DNA from: Solwaraspora sp. WMMA2056
Lineage (GTDB): Bacteria > Actinomycetota > Actinomycetes > Mycobacteriales > Micromonosporaceae
Assembly (NCBI RefSeq): GCF_030345095.1
Contig: NZ_CP128360.1
Coordinates: 4,464,001 to 4,528,000, forward strand
Length of the DNA: 64,000 nucleotides
Direction: 5' to 3'
Shown: in pieces, positions 17,731 through 26,524 of the stretch
How positions within the stretch are numbered: the stretch's first letter is position 1
Layout of the letters: the number at the start of each line of letters is the position of its first letter
Notes under the pieces: model-generated
Seen by the model: only the letters and a program-made list of their open reading frames with translations
What the model was told of the DNA's origin: nothing
Database searches by the model: none
Made by a program: the position numbers and the translations under genes

Positions 17731-18555
17731 CTACTCCCCGAGGAAGTCGTCCAACTTGAAGGATTGGCTGCTCGCCAATCTGGCGACCAGGTCTTCTGGC
17801 TCCGGCGACGTGGTGTGCCTCTCGTGGTGGATGCGGCGCAGGTCGTCCGCCACGATCCAGTCGCTGGTGTAGAGACAGACCGAAGGGATCACCGCTCCAG
17901 CGCCGCCGATCCTGAGGATCCTTGCCTGGCCGTAGTGGGCGTAGTCGAGTCGCCAGGACGGATCGTCGTCGAGTAGCCTGACCGCAACCTTCGGCGGGTC
18001 ATGGGTGAATGCGATCAGGCCCCTGTCGGTGGCTGCCCAGGAACGTTCCGTGTAGCAGTCGATGTGATACTGGGCATCGAGTACGACCTCGGTGGACGAC
18101 CAGAACAGCCGTTCGTCATCGCTGATCAGTCCCACCTGACGTCCGTGCGTCGTCTCCTCCCGCGACCTGCTCGCCCGCACCGCCTCGTTGATCTGATCGG
18201 CGAGAGCGATTCCGGCAGGGTTCCATCCGCCAAAGCTGATGACGATCCGCTTGCTTCGCTGCCCGTCGTAGTCGCTGACCCGAAACGCGATCTCGCCACG
18301 ATCTCTATTGAGAACCTGGCACTGACCAATCTTCTCGATCGGGATGACCGTCGGCATCATGGACTCCACGGTTGTCCGATGCAACCTGCTGAACGAGAAC
18401 AGCCGTAGCTTCTCGCTGGTCAGGCAGGCCACGACCGTCGACCCGCCGTCACCGGGTAGATCCCACAAGCCGGCGGCTATGCCATAGAAGGTCTCCTCGT
18501 TCGCGTCGATGCTGAGGTCGGCGGCTCGGTCGAAGTCTGGGTCACCAACACGCAT
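17731..18555 (-). CDS. Hypothetical protein beside the helicase operon
   Basis: 274 aa, unrecognised. The sequence is alternating strands with regular polar turns and no signal peptide or membrane helix. LRLFSFSRLHRTTVESMMPT followed by VIPIEKIGQCQVLNRD, and later RSWAATDRGLIAFTHDP, resemble bacterial PH-like (lipid-binding or scaffold) beta barrels, possibly two copies, but this is a weak impression. It is convergent with the nuclease gene, with 84 bases between the stops. Its base composition seems a little less GC-extreme than its neighbours, which would fit acquisition with the defence-like operon. Confidence 0.75.
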   Translation of the reverse strand: MRVGDPDFDRAADLSIDANEETFYGIAAGLWDLPGDGGSTVVACLTSEKLRLFSFSRLHRTTVESMMPTVIPIEKIGQCQVLNRDRGEIAFRVSDYDGQRSKRIVISFGGWNPAGIALADQINEAVRASRSREETTHGRQVGLISDDERLFWSSTEVVLDAQYHIDCYTERSWAATDRGLIAFTHDPPKVAVRLLDDDPSWRLDYAHYGQARILRIGGAGAVIPSVCLYTSDWIVADDLRRIHHERHTTSPEPEDLVARLASSQSFKLDDFLGE

Positions 18556-18619
18556 CCGTCCATCGTGCCGTCGCGCCGGCGGCGTGCCATCGGCGGATCG
18601 GTCGGCCCGTCGCGTCGGA

Positions 18620-19999
18620 TCAGGTGTCGACGCCGACGCGGGCGGCGAAGGCGCGCAGGTCCGGAAGAGACCGGTGGCGGTCGCTCGACAGCAGGTCGAC
18701 GGTCAACCGCTGGGCCCACGGCCGGTAGCGGACCTCCTGCGGCGCGGTCTGCTCGGCGGCGAGCAACGCCCGGTACGCCTCGGCGTTCGCGCCTCGGCCG
18801 TGCAACGCCAGCGCGGTGTCCTGCCAGTAGCGGGCCCGACGCTCCACGGTGCCCAACTGCTGCGGGGTGATGGCCCGAGCGCATTCGACCGCCGCGCCGA
18901 AGTCGCCCAGCGCTCGGCAGACTCCGATCCGGTACAACGCGACATCGACGCTGCCGAAGGCGGGCTTCAGGTCCGCTCGCCGGGTGGCCTCGTCCGCCTC
19001 GGCGAGTAGATCCAGAGCGGTGTCCCGCTGGTCGCCGAGTGCGGCCGTGTAGGCGGCGGTGGCGAGCAGTCGTCCGTACGCGGTGACGTCATCGCGTTGC
19101 CGCAGCCCGGTCGTGGTGTCGAGCGTCGCCGCTCCGGTGAGCACGACCTCCTGCGCGGTGTCGCGGTGCCGGGTCCGGCGGAGCACGATCGCGGTGATCC
19201 GGGCATGTTCGGCCTGCAGCAGCGGGTCCCCGCAGGCCCGCGCCGTCTGACCAGCCCGGTCCATGATCGACCAGGACATGCCGTCCTCGTGCAGCTTGAT
19301 CAGCACCTGTGCGGTGAGGTGGTACGCCCGGGTCGCCAGGGCGGTGGCCGCACATCGTCGGTCATCGGCGGCGTTGGCGGTGACCGTCGCCGCGCCGGTG
19401 ACCAGCTGCGGTAGGCGGGTGGCGAGTCGCGCGTACCGACATGCCTGAAGGTCCGCCGACGCGGCGGCCAGTTTGGCGCGCAGCTCGACCGGACCGACAG
19501 GTGGGGTGGTGCTCGGATCCGCACCGAGGAGCAGTCTGGACAGCTCGGCCGCCAGCTGCGGTGGGTGGGCAGCGGCGTGGCCGGCTGAGCCCGGGCCCGT
19601 GGGGATGGCCGCACCGGCGAGCCCTGCCAGTCCGCCCAGTACCGCGCGCCGTCGGATCACGTCCTCTCCCGTCTCAGGCCAGGATCGGCTACCGCGAAGC
19701 CTAACGATCGAAGTGGACCCGTGGTGGCTGGCCGATGTGCCAGAGTTGGCCAACCCGAACAGCTCCGGCGGAATGTCGAACACGTCGGCGAGCCGGCGCA
19801 GGGCGGTCACGTCGGTCAACCGCTGCCGGCCGCGTTCGATCCGCGACAGGCTCGCCGCCGAGTAGCCGCAGCGTCGTCCGGCCTCCGCGAGGGTCAGCCG
19901 GGCGGCTGTGCGGGCCAGTCGGATCAGGCTGCCGTGGTCGCCGGCTGCCGCCGCCCGACGGGTCTCGGGAAGGCCGGCCCACCGGCGGTCGCCGCTCAT
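18620..19999 (-). CDS. XRE-family transcriptional regulator with helical-repeat C-terminus
   Basis: 459 aa. ATG 19999 has GGGAGA upstream; the frame is open further back without similarity. Residues 20-75 form a helix-turn-helix (LTLAEAGRRCGYSAASLSRIERGR). A linker with RRRAVLGGLAGLAGAAIP follows, a Tat-like segment often seen inside this actinomycete family and probably not a signal. The rest is an all-helical TPR-like array with the pattern AxxLxxRAYHLTAQVLIKL. Such regulators sense peptides or small ligands; the target is unknown. Divergent from a small membrane protein gene. Confidence 0.88.
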   Translation of the reverse strand: MSGDRRWAGLPETRRAAAAGDHGSLIRLARTAARLTLAEAGRRCGYSAASLSRIERGRQRLTDVTALRRLADVFDIPPELFGLANSGTSASHHGSTSIVRLRGSRSWPETGEDVIRRRAVLGGLAGLAGAAIPTGPGSAGHAAAHPPQLAAELSRLLLGADPSTTPPVGPVELRAKLAAASADLQACRYARLATRLPQLVTGAATVTANAADDRRCAATALATRAYHLTAQVLIKLHEDGMSWSIMDRAGQTARACGDPLLQAEHARITAIVLRRTRHRDTAQEVVLTGAATLDTTTGLRQRDDVTAYGRLLATAAYTAALGDQRDTALDLLAEADEATRRADLKPAFGSVDVALYRIGVCRALGDFGAAVECARAITPQQLGTVERRARYWQDTALALHGRGANAEAYRALLAAEQTAPQEVRYRPWAQRLTVDLLSSDRHRSLPDLRAFAARVGVDT

Positions 20000-20172
20000 C
20001 GCAGTCTCCCGCCCATGGTCACGCTCGGTATTGCCTCCACTGTGCAACGGGCGTGCCAGCGCGCGCAAAGCGCTTGCGTATCCGGTAACGACGCGTGTCG
20101 GGGCGGCCTGGTCTCTGGTGTCCTGGAAGGGCGGCGGTGATGGCGCTGGACGACGGGTGAGGAGCGGAGACA

Positions 20173-20379
20173 GTGGACAAATTACGTCAATGTCGGTCCG
20201 ACCATCGCCGGGTTGCTGTCGTCAATCGGACACTTGGCGTGGGCCTGTCTGGTGTCGCGGCGATCGTTGTGATCATGCTCGCGGCAGGTGGTTCAGGGCG
20301 CTCCGCTGCGGTGACCGCGATCGGCGGGATCGTCGCCGCACTGGCAGGACTCGCCGCCGCGTACCTACGTGAAGAATGA
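20173..20379 (+). CDS. Small two-helix membrane protein
   Basis: 68 aa from a GTG preceded by GGAG. After a basic, Arg-rich N-terminus there are two hydrophobic stretches (TLGVGLSGVAAIVVIMLAAG and AVTAIGGIVAALAGLAAAYL), with a charged LREE end. Family unknown. It is divergent from the XRE regulator, which may control it. Confidence is moderate because the ORF is short. Confidence 0.5.
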   Translation: MDKLRQCRSDHRRVAVVNRTLGVGLSGVAAIVVIMLAAGGSGRSAAVTAIGGIVAALAGLAAAYLREE

Positions 20380-20524
20380 GCCGAATGTAACGGTTTGAAG
20401 ACTGAAGGTGCCAGTGTGGTGGCCTGTTGGGCGGAGACCGTCCGCACGGTCGATGCGCGTTCCGTCGCTCGCGGCAGGGTAGGTGCCAGTGGTGTCGATC
20501 AGCCAACCCCGTCGGAGGGCCGGG

Positions 20525-21961
20525 TCATGCCATCCGGACCCCGGCCAGGCTCAGCAGGTAGACGACGGCGAAGGCACCGAAGAACAGCCCGGCGGTGCCG
20601 AGCGCCGCCTGGCTGGTCCGTGACGGCCGTACCGGTGCCGGGAGCCGGCGGTTGACGTAGAGGGTGAGGCCGACGACGACCGGGGTGTGTGCGGCGGCGA
20701 TGATGCCGCCGACCGACAGGATCTCGACCGGGTTGCGAACCAGCAGGAACAGCACCAGCGGGGCGAGAGTCATGGCGACCGCGACGTACGTCAGGTGGAC
20801 CGCCCGTGGGCGGCGTAGCAGCCGACCCAGCCGGCCAGTCGGTTCCTGATCGCCCGGCGACCCGTCGTCGTGCCGGCGGGCGGGCGATCCGTCGTGCCGG
20901 CCGTTGGCGACCAGCCGGGTGGCGTCGGCGTAGGTGCGCGCCCAGCCGTCCTGGTTGGCGAAGATGGTGCCCCAGAGCGCGACTACCACACAGGTCAGCA
21001 GCAGCACCTCACCGACGGTGCCCCACAGATCGCCGAGCAGCGCGGTCAGGTCGCGGGCGACGTCGACCCCGTCGGGAACCTGCCCTTGCGGGGCGAGCAG
21101 TTCGGCGCCCAGCACCAGGAACGAGACGATGACGAGTCCACCGCCGGCGACGCCGAGCGCGGCGGTCCGGCTCATCGTCCGGGTCCAGGCGCGCACCCGG
21201 TCGATCCGTTCGTCGCGGCCGACCTGCCGGCCCGGAGACGCATCGTCGGTCTGGTCGGTCGAGGAGGACGGGCCGGTCGGTCCGCCGAAGCCACGCGCCG
21301 CCACCCAGTAGGAGAACCACATGATGCCGACGGCCCCGGCGAGGATGAATCCGACCCAGGGCAGCACGAAGTACAGGTCGAGGTCGTCCGGCACACCCGG
21401 TACCAGGCCGGTCGCGATGTCGCCGCTGACCGTGCTGGCGGCTGCGGTGAGGGCCGCGCCGACCAGCACCAGGGCCATCACGGCGGTGATCCGTTCCACG
21501 CCCCGGTAGCGGCCGGCCAGCACCAGCGCCCCGGAGCCGAGGATGACGACGCTGGCGTAGACCGCCTGGCCGCCGGGCAGCGCCACCATGAGCGCGCTGC
21601 CGACGAGAGCGGCGATGCCGGCTATGGTGACCACCCCGGCGACGACCTGTGGAACGAAGATCACCCAGATCGCCCAGTTGGCCGGTCCCGGTACGTCGCG
21701 GAAGCCGTCGAGCAGGGTACGGCCGGTGGCCACGCTGTACCGGCCGGCCTCGCGAATCATGATCCACATGAGTACGGTGACGAGCAGCGCCAGCCACAGC
21801 AGCTCGTAGCCGTACCGCGCGCCGATCCGTGGGGTGAACAGCACCGAACCGGAGCCCACCGACGACACCATCCACAACAGACCTGGACCGTACCAGCGGG
21901 ACTGGCTGCGCCCGGTCGGGGCGGGGGCGGGCTGTCGGCGCAGACGGAACGCGGTCGTCAT
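20525..21961 (-). CDS. Nramp-family-like divalent metal transporter
   Basis: 478 aa with about eleven hydrophobic helices. The N-terminal RWYGPGLLWMVSSVGSGSVLFTPRIGARYGYELLW is the Nramp-type first helix region, although the canonical DPGN is replaced by SSVGSG, as in distant Nramp-related permeases. A long charged loop (near 260-290, rich in Ser/Asp) and another near 390 separate helix groups; FANQDGWARTYAD is a conserved-looking segment. Because the metal-binding DPGN motif is absent, the substrate may not be Mn or Fe. ATG 21961 is assumed; no strong ribosome site is visible. Confidence 0.78.
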   Translation of the reverse strand: MTTAFRLRRQPAPAPTGRSQSRWYGPGLLWMVSSVGSGSVLFTPRIGARYGYELLWLALLVTVLMWIMIREAGRYSVATGRTLLDGFRDVPGPANWAIWVIFVPQVVAGVVTIAGIAALVGSALMVALPGGQAVYASVVILGSGALVLAGRYRGVERITAVMALVLVGAALTAAASTVSGDIATGLVPGVPDDLDLYFVLPWVGFILAGAVGIMWFSYWVAARGFGGPTGPSSSTDQTDDASPGRQVGRDERIDRVRAWTRTMSRTAALGVAGGGLVIVSFLVLGAELLAPQGQVPDGVDVARDLTALLGDLWGTVGEVLLLTCVVVALWGTIFANQDGWARTYADATRLVANGRHDGSPARRHDDGSPGDQEPTGRLGRLLRRPRAVHLTYVAVAMTLAPLVLFLLVRNPVEILSVGGIIAAAHTPVVVGLTLYVNRRLPAPVRPSRTSQAALGTAGLFFGAFAVVYLLSLAGVRMA

Positions 21962-22155
21962 GGTGAGGAGTCCTGAGTCGTCATCGAAGAGTCGGACCTC
22001 TCCCGACCTACCCCACCCGCCGGTGTACGACACACGCCAGGTAAGGGATTGACGCTCGACGACACGGTGCGGGGCTGTTCCAGCCTCCCCGACATGCGCG
22101 CTAACAGATGGTAGGAAGTCGATGACTCCATGTATGCCGAGGATCGGTGGATGCA

Positions 22156-23184
22156 ATGAGTAACAGTCGACAGGGGTGCTCGCCTGCCCGTCCTGGCCCC
22201 CGCTCGGCCAGCATGCGGTGGCCGATTGCAGCCCTGGTCGGGGTGGCGATGGCGGCGGGGATGACCAGTGGTGCGTCGGCCGCTCTGGTCACCGACGCCG
22301 GCAGCGGCACCGCCATCACCACCCGGGTGTTCGACCGGGCCACCGGAGAGCCGGTCAAGGGCGTCTGTGTGCTGGCCATGCCGGTCCCCACGTTCAGCCT
22401 GCCGAAGGCCTGCCCGGCCCGCAGCGGTGGCGGCGGTCGGGTGACCGTCGAGGTGCCGGGGCCCGGCGAGTACAACCTGTTCGCCCTGCCCAAGCTGGAC
22501 AGCCCGTACGGTGCCCAGTGGGTGGGGCCCGACGGCGGCACCGGCCGGCAGCAGGACGCCCGGCGGGTCACCCTCGCCACCGGCGAGACGAAGCGGGTGG
22601 CGCAGATCCTGTTGGATCCGCGCGCCACGATCAGCGGTGTGGTCGACCACTGGGCCGGGGACCCAACGGGGCTGGTCTCCGTCGCGCCGATCCAGCTGGA
22701 CGTGTACCGGGAGCAGCGATCGGTACCGGTCGACGTCGACGGTACCTTCGAGATCGACTGGGTCGGCCCGTACGAGTGGCCGGTGCTGTTCCGGTCGCAG
22801 GACGGCCCGGCACAGTGGAGCGGGCGGGTTGGCAACCGGTTGATCGCCGAGGTGGTTCCGGCGGTCGTCGGCGGCTCGGTCGAACCGTACACGTTCCGCA
22901 CGTTGCGGTTCAGGGGAGCCGCAATTCGGGTCCAGATGGCCAGCCTCCCGACCGGCTTGCCGGGGCGGGTGGTCCTCTACAACAGCGCAACCGGGGACGT
23001 CATGGGAGTCGGTGAGTTCGACGGGTCGCAGAGCTCGGTCCGTGCGGTCGTCATCGGTGGACAGCAGGTCAAGATCGAGTGTCAGTGCCCTGACGGGACA
23101 CGTTGGTACGGTGGTACCAGCTTCGCCGACGCCACGCCGGTCGTTGCCGCCTACTACGCCGGCATCAACATCGACATGCGGTAG
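22156..23184 (+). CDS. Secreted protein, first of a tandem paralogous pair
   Basis: About 342 aa with a Sec-type signal peptide (basic start, hydrophobic ALVGVAMAAGMTSGASA, cleavage near ASA-AL). The mature protein is strand-rich: TRVFDRATGEPVKGVCVLAMP opens a carboxypeptidase-regulatory-like/Cna-B-like fold. Motifs shared with the next gene are EYNLFA, QWVGPDGGTGRQQDAR, WVGPYEWPVLFR and QWSGRVGNRL, then a Cys pair (ECQC) near the end. Unknown family; an extracellular binding or structural role is inferred. The next gene starts 12 bp after its stop. Confidence 0.82.
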   Translation: MSNSRQGCSPARPGPRSASMRWPIAALVGVAMAAGMTSGASAALVTDAGSGTAITTRVFDRATGEPVKGVCVLAMPVPTFSLPKACPARSGGGGRVTVEVPGPGEYNLFALPKLDSPYGAQWVGPDGGTGRQQDARRVTLATGETKRVAQILLDPRATISGVVDHWAGDPTGLVSVAPIQLDVYREQRSVPVDVDGTFEIDWVGPYEWPVLFRSQDGPAQWSGRVGNRLIAEVVPAVVGGSVEPYTFRTLRFRGAAIRVQMASLPTGLPGRVVLYNSATGDVMGVGEFDGSQSSVRAVVIGGQQVKIECQCPDGTRWYGGTSFADATPVVAAYYAGINIDMR

Positions 23185-23196
23185 GGGAGAGTCGAC

Positions 23197-24246
23197 ATGG
23201 CAGGCAGCAGTAGGAGATCGTCAGGTCAGGTGCACGGCCGGCACGGTCAGGTGACAGCCTGGTTCCGGATGGCAGGTGTGGCGGTCGTGATCGCCGCCCT
23301 CGTCGTCACCATTGTCGGCGGGCCACCGGCGCGTGCCGCCGCGGCGCAGTCCACGGATGCGTACATCAAGACCTGGGTGTACGCCCGCGACACCGGACTG
23401 CCGATGAAGGGCGTCTGCTTCTTCGCCGTTCCCGCGCGCGGCACCTTCAACTTGCAGGAGCTCTGCAGTTCGTCGACCGGGCTGGGGCTGGTCAGGGTAC
23501 AGGTGTCGGTGCCGGGCTCGTACAACCTTTTTGCACGTGCGCCTGGCTACAGCGGATACGGGTCGCAGTGGGTGGGGCCGTCCGGCGGCACCGGGACGCA
23601 ACAGTCGGCTCGGCAGATCACCGTGTCGGTGCCGGGTGAGACCAAGACGGCGCCGACGATCTTCATCGACCGAAGCGGATCGATTCGGGGGAAGCTCCCG
23701 GCTCCGGATCCGGCCCTGCCTCCGGGACAGCGTGGCACTGTCGGGATCGCCGCCCTGGAGCCCGAGTATCGGCTGCCGCCCATGTCCAGCCCGATCTACT
23801 ACGACGGCAGCTTCAACATCAACTGGCTCGGCCCGTACGAGTGGCCGCTGCTGTTCCGGATCCCTGGACATGCAGACCAGTGGAGCGGGGGTGGCGGCAA
23901 CCGGCTGCGGGCTGATCTGATCCAGGCCACCGTACCAAGCGGTTCGCCTATCGACTTCACTGTCAAGCGCGGTGTGTCCGCCATCGTGAATTTTCCTGAC
24001 CCGCCGGCGGGCTCGGACAACCGGGTGGTGCTGCGCAACGTGGCCACCGGCGAATCCATGGGGGTCGGCTCGTTGGGCTCGGGCTCAAAGGTGCGGATCC
24101 GGGTCGTCCTCGGGCAGCAGGTCAAGATTCAGTGTCTCTGCGGCGGCACCACCAGTTGGCATGGCGGCACCGACTTCGACAGCGCGACGCCGGTAGTGAT
24201 CACCGGCGGCGGGCCGACCGAGGTCACCTTCCTGCCGCCGCAGTGA
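23197..24246 (+). CDS. Secreted protein, second of a tandem paralogous pair
   Basis: Up to 349 aa. A basic N-terminus precedes the hydrophobic signal segment VAVVIAALVVTIVGGPPARA. The mature part repeats the architecture of its neighbour: TWVYARDTGLPMKGVCFFAVP, SYNLFARAPGY, QWVGPSGGTGTQQSAR, WLGPYEWPLLFR, QWSGGGGNRL and a closing QCLC. The order is fully collinear with the upstream copy, so the pair is a tandem duplication followed by divergence. Its end overlaps the convergent purA-like gene by 23 bp. Function unknown. Confidence 0.82.
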   Translation: MAGSSRRSSGQVHGRHGQVTAWFRMAGVAVVIAALVVTIVGGPPARAAAAQSTDAYIKTWVYARDTGLPMKGVCFFAVPARGTFNLQELCSSSTGLGLVRVQVSVPGSYNLFARAPGYSGYGSQWVGPSGGTGTQQSARQITVSVPGETKTAPTIFIDRSGSIRGKLPAPDPALPPGQRGTVGIAALEPEYRLPPMSSPIYYDGSFNINWLGPYEWPLLFRIPGHADQWSGGGGNRLRADLIQATVPSGSPIDFTVKRGVSAIVNFPDPPAGSDNRVVLRNVATGESMGVGSLGSGSKVRIRVVLGQQVKIQCLCGGTTSWHGGTDFDSATPVVITGGGPTEVTFLPPQ

Positions 24247-25531
24247 GCCGGGCGACCTTGTCGGCGGCGGTCGGGCCGTGCGAGGTCAACCGCACCGGTA
24301 CGCCGAGCGCGGCCTCGACCGCCGCCACCCAGGAGTCCGGGTCGGGCTCCGGGTCGGCGGCGTACCGGGGTCGGCTGGCCAGCAGCTTCGCGGTCAGCGC
24401 CGCCTGACGGTCCAGGTCACCGGGCGGACCGACCGGCAGCCGGTCGGTCCAGTCGTAGCTGTCGCACAGCCGCAGCCGGTGCGCGCCGACCAGGTCCAGG
24501 TGGGTCAGCGCGAGGGCGTCGACCCCGCCGGTGACGTCAAGGGCGTACCGGTGCGCGACGGCGTCGAAGTGGCCGAACCGGAACCGGCCCTGCCAGGTAT
24601 TGGTGCCGTTGTGCCGCTCCGGCGGTCGCAGCGCCGGGTCCTCGGTGACCAGCGGGCCCGGCCCGTGCCGGGGGGTGAGGGTCCGCAGCACCCCGAGCCG
24701 GGTCGCCGTACCGGGCATGCCGGCCTCGGCCAGCAGTGTGTCCACGTTGCCGAACGTCGTGGTGCTCCACGTGGTGTACGGGTGGAAGCCGTGCCACTCG
24801 TCGAGCAGCACCCCCTGGGCGCCTTCGAAGACGACCGGGCCGGCGCGTAGCAGCCGGGTCGTCCACGACCGGTCGACGATCGCGACCCGCCGCGCGAAGG
24901 CGGTGAACGCGGTGACGGTGTCGGCCACCGGCGGGGCGTCCAACGGTCCCAGCTCGTCGGTGAGCCGCTCGCGCAGCAGCGTCAGGCGGTGCCGCAGCAG
25001 GTCCGGGTCGTGGCAGTCGGCGACCCGGGGGGCGGTGTCGGGGTGGGCGAGCGCGTACGACATGGTCTCGCCCACCCCCATCCCGCAGGAGCCGTGCCGG
25101 TCGGCCCCACGGGCGATCTCCCGGGCCTGGTTCGCGGCCCGGTGGTACGGGGTGGCCAGCAGCGCGTCACCGTCGACGGTCACCCGGTCCAGGGCGTCGG
25201 GTACGCCGAGCGCGGCCAGGTGCGTCGCCTCGCCGGCCAACGCCAGCGGGTCGACGACCACGAACCGGGACAGGTGGGTCGGCACGCCGTGGAAGGTGCC
25301 GGCGCCGAACTGGGCGAAGGTGTGCGACCGACCGTCGGGCAGGACGACGTTGTGCGCCGCCTGCCCGCCCCCGTTGAAGCGGATCACCGCTTCGACCGGT
25401 CGGGTCGCGCAGAGCCAGTCGACGACGGTGCCCTTGCCGGCGTCGCCGTAGCCGAGGTCGACCACGGCGACGTGCCGGCTGGCCGTCGCGTCCGCCCCGC
25501 CATCGCCAGGGCTGCTGGCCACCGGGTTCAC
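24224..25531 (-). CDS. Divergent adenylosuccinate synthetase (PurA) paralogue
   Basis: 435 aa, close to PurA length. GTG 25531 overlaps the vWA stop as GTGA. The P-loop is GYGDAGKG (Asp30, Lys33), retaining the Asp of PurA (GDEGKG) that the phage paralogue PurZ replaces. FEGAQGVLLD and LTHLDL are clear PurA motifs. Other sites differ: the GHTV loop reads GQAAHNVV (His60), the IMP-loop GIGPxY is GMGVGETMSY, and the C-terminal substrate loop (TGRxRRxGWxD) reads TNTWQGRFRFGHFD. So GTP binding is likely kept while the acceptor substrate probably differs from IMP. Last gene of a four-gene operon; a housekeeping role is unlikely. Confidence 0.9.
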   Translation of the reverse strand: MNPVASSPGDGGADATASRHVAVVDLGYGDAGKGTVVDWLCATRPVEAVIRFNGGGQAAHNVVLPDGRSHTFAQFGAGTFHGVPTHLSRFVVVDPLALAGEATHLAALGVPDALDRVTVDGDALLATPYHRAANQAREIARGADRHGSCGMGVGETMSYALAHPDTAPRVADCHDPDLLRHRLTLLRERLTDELGPLDAPPVADTVTAFTAFARRVAIVDRSWTTRLLRAGPVVFEGAQGVLLDEWHGFHPYTTWSTTTFGNVDTLLAEAGMPGTATRLGVLRTLTPRHGPGPLVTEDPALRPPERHNGTNTWQGRFRFGHFDAVAHRYALDVTGGVDALALTHLDLVGAHRLRLCDSYDWTDRLPVGPPGDLDRQAALTAKLLASRPRYAADPEPDPDSWVAAVEAALGVPVRLTSHGPTAADKVARLTAAAGR

Positions 25532-26496
25532 AGCCGGGTCACCTGGTCGGTGCGGCCCGAGGCGGCCGGCAGGGTGCCGCGTACCGCCGGGGTGCGGTCG
25601 GTGCCGATGCGGGCCAACGCCCGCGACACGGTGGTGGCGGCGTCGCCGGCGCCGACGTCGCGCAGGTCGGCCAGGGCGGTGTCGAGGTCGCAGGCCTCCT
25701 CGCCGAGCGCCACGGTGGTGGCTATGGCCTCGCAGACGGCGTCGAGGTCGTCGAGTTCGAGCGCGTTCTGCCCGAGCAGGTCGCGCCAGAAGTCGAGGAT
25801 GCGGCGGTTGCCGGCGTAGTGGCTGCCGGCCGGCATCAGGTAGTAGGTGTCCCACTTGCGGCGCACCTCGTCGACGATGGCGCGCAGCCCGACGTCCTCG
25901 CCGAGGCGGTCGCCGATGACGGTGCGGACCTCGCGGGCCTTGACCTTGGGGTAGGCCATCTCGTCGCCGATGATGAACAGGTAGCCGCGCTTGCCGCGCC
26001 GCTCGTGGCAGTCGATGGCGGTGTGCCGGGCCATGAAGTACATCGCCAGTTCGTAGGATTCCATCATCTGCCCGCCGCCACCGCCTTCGAGCACGATGTT
26101 GCCCAGGTGGTCGTCCATCCGGTTGTCCGACTCGAACTGGCTGACCTGCAGGGGCACCCGGTCGCAGGTGGCGTCGCCGATGGCGCCGAAGAGGATCTGT
26201 GGGTCGGTGACGTAGCCCTTGCGCAGCAGCAGGCCGAGCAGCTGTGGCAGCTTCTGCTGCAGGGTGCGGGGCACGCCGCCCATCGAGCCGGTGACGTCGA
26301 ACAGCACGGCGATGGCCAGCGACTGCGGGTGTTCGGTCGAGTCGCGGCTCTCCCGGGCGGTGACGCCGCGCGGGTCGAGGGTCGGGTGGACGGTGCGGGC
26401 ACCGCTGTCGCTGTACGCGAAGGCGCTCTTGCCGCTGGCCTTGCGGTAGGCGCTCGCGGCGCGGTAGACGTCGGTCGACCAGGCTCCACTGCCCAT
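25528..26496 (-). CDS. von Willebrand factor type A domain protein
   Basis: 322 aa, cytoplasmic (no signal). A vWA domain begins at AIAVLFDVTGSMGG, where D67-x-T-x-S71 supplies a MIDAS-type metal site. The domain continues through ILFGAIGDAT, a Gly-rich loop (EGGGGGQMMES) and GYLFIIGDEMAYP. The N-terminal 60 residues contain YRAASAYRKASGKSAFAYSD. The C-terminus is helical. Proteins of this type act as metal-dependent assembly platforms. The GTGA overlap with the PurA-like gene and a 28-bp gap to the J-domain gene place it inside the operon. Confidence 0.88.
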   Translation of the reverse strand: MGSGAWSTDVYRAASAYRKASGKSAFAYSDSGARTVHPTLDPRGVTARESRDSTEHPQSLAIAVLFDVTGSMGGVPRTLQQKLPQLLGLLLRKGYVTDPQILFGAIGDATCDRVPLQVSQFESDNRMDDHLGNIVLEGGGGGQMMESYELAMYFMARHTAIDCHERRGKRGYLFIIGDEMAYPKVKAREVRTVIGDRLGEDVGLRAIVDEVRRKWDTYYLMPAGSHYAGNRRILDFWRDLLGQNALELDDLDAVCEAIATTVALGEEACDLDTALADLRDVGAGDAATTVSRALARIGTDRTPAVRGTLPAASGRTDQVTRL

Positions 26497-26524
26497 GACG
26501 GGCCTCCTTCGGGGTGGGTGTTTT

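Noticed and set aside
20525-21961. Firm assignment as a Mn/Fe Nramp (mntH)
   Set aside because: The metal-binding DPGN motif of helix 1 is not present, so no gene symbol or substrate is given.
24224-25531. PurZ, the 2-aminoadenine genome enzyme of phages
   Set aside because: The P-loop keeps the Asp (GDAGKG) that PurZ replaces, and no DatZ or phage genes are nearby.
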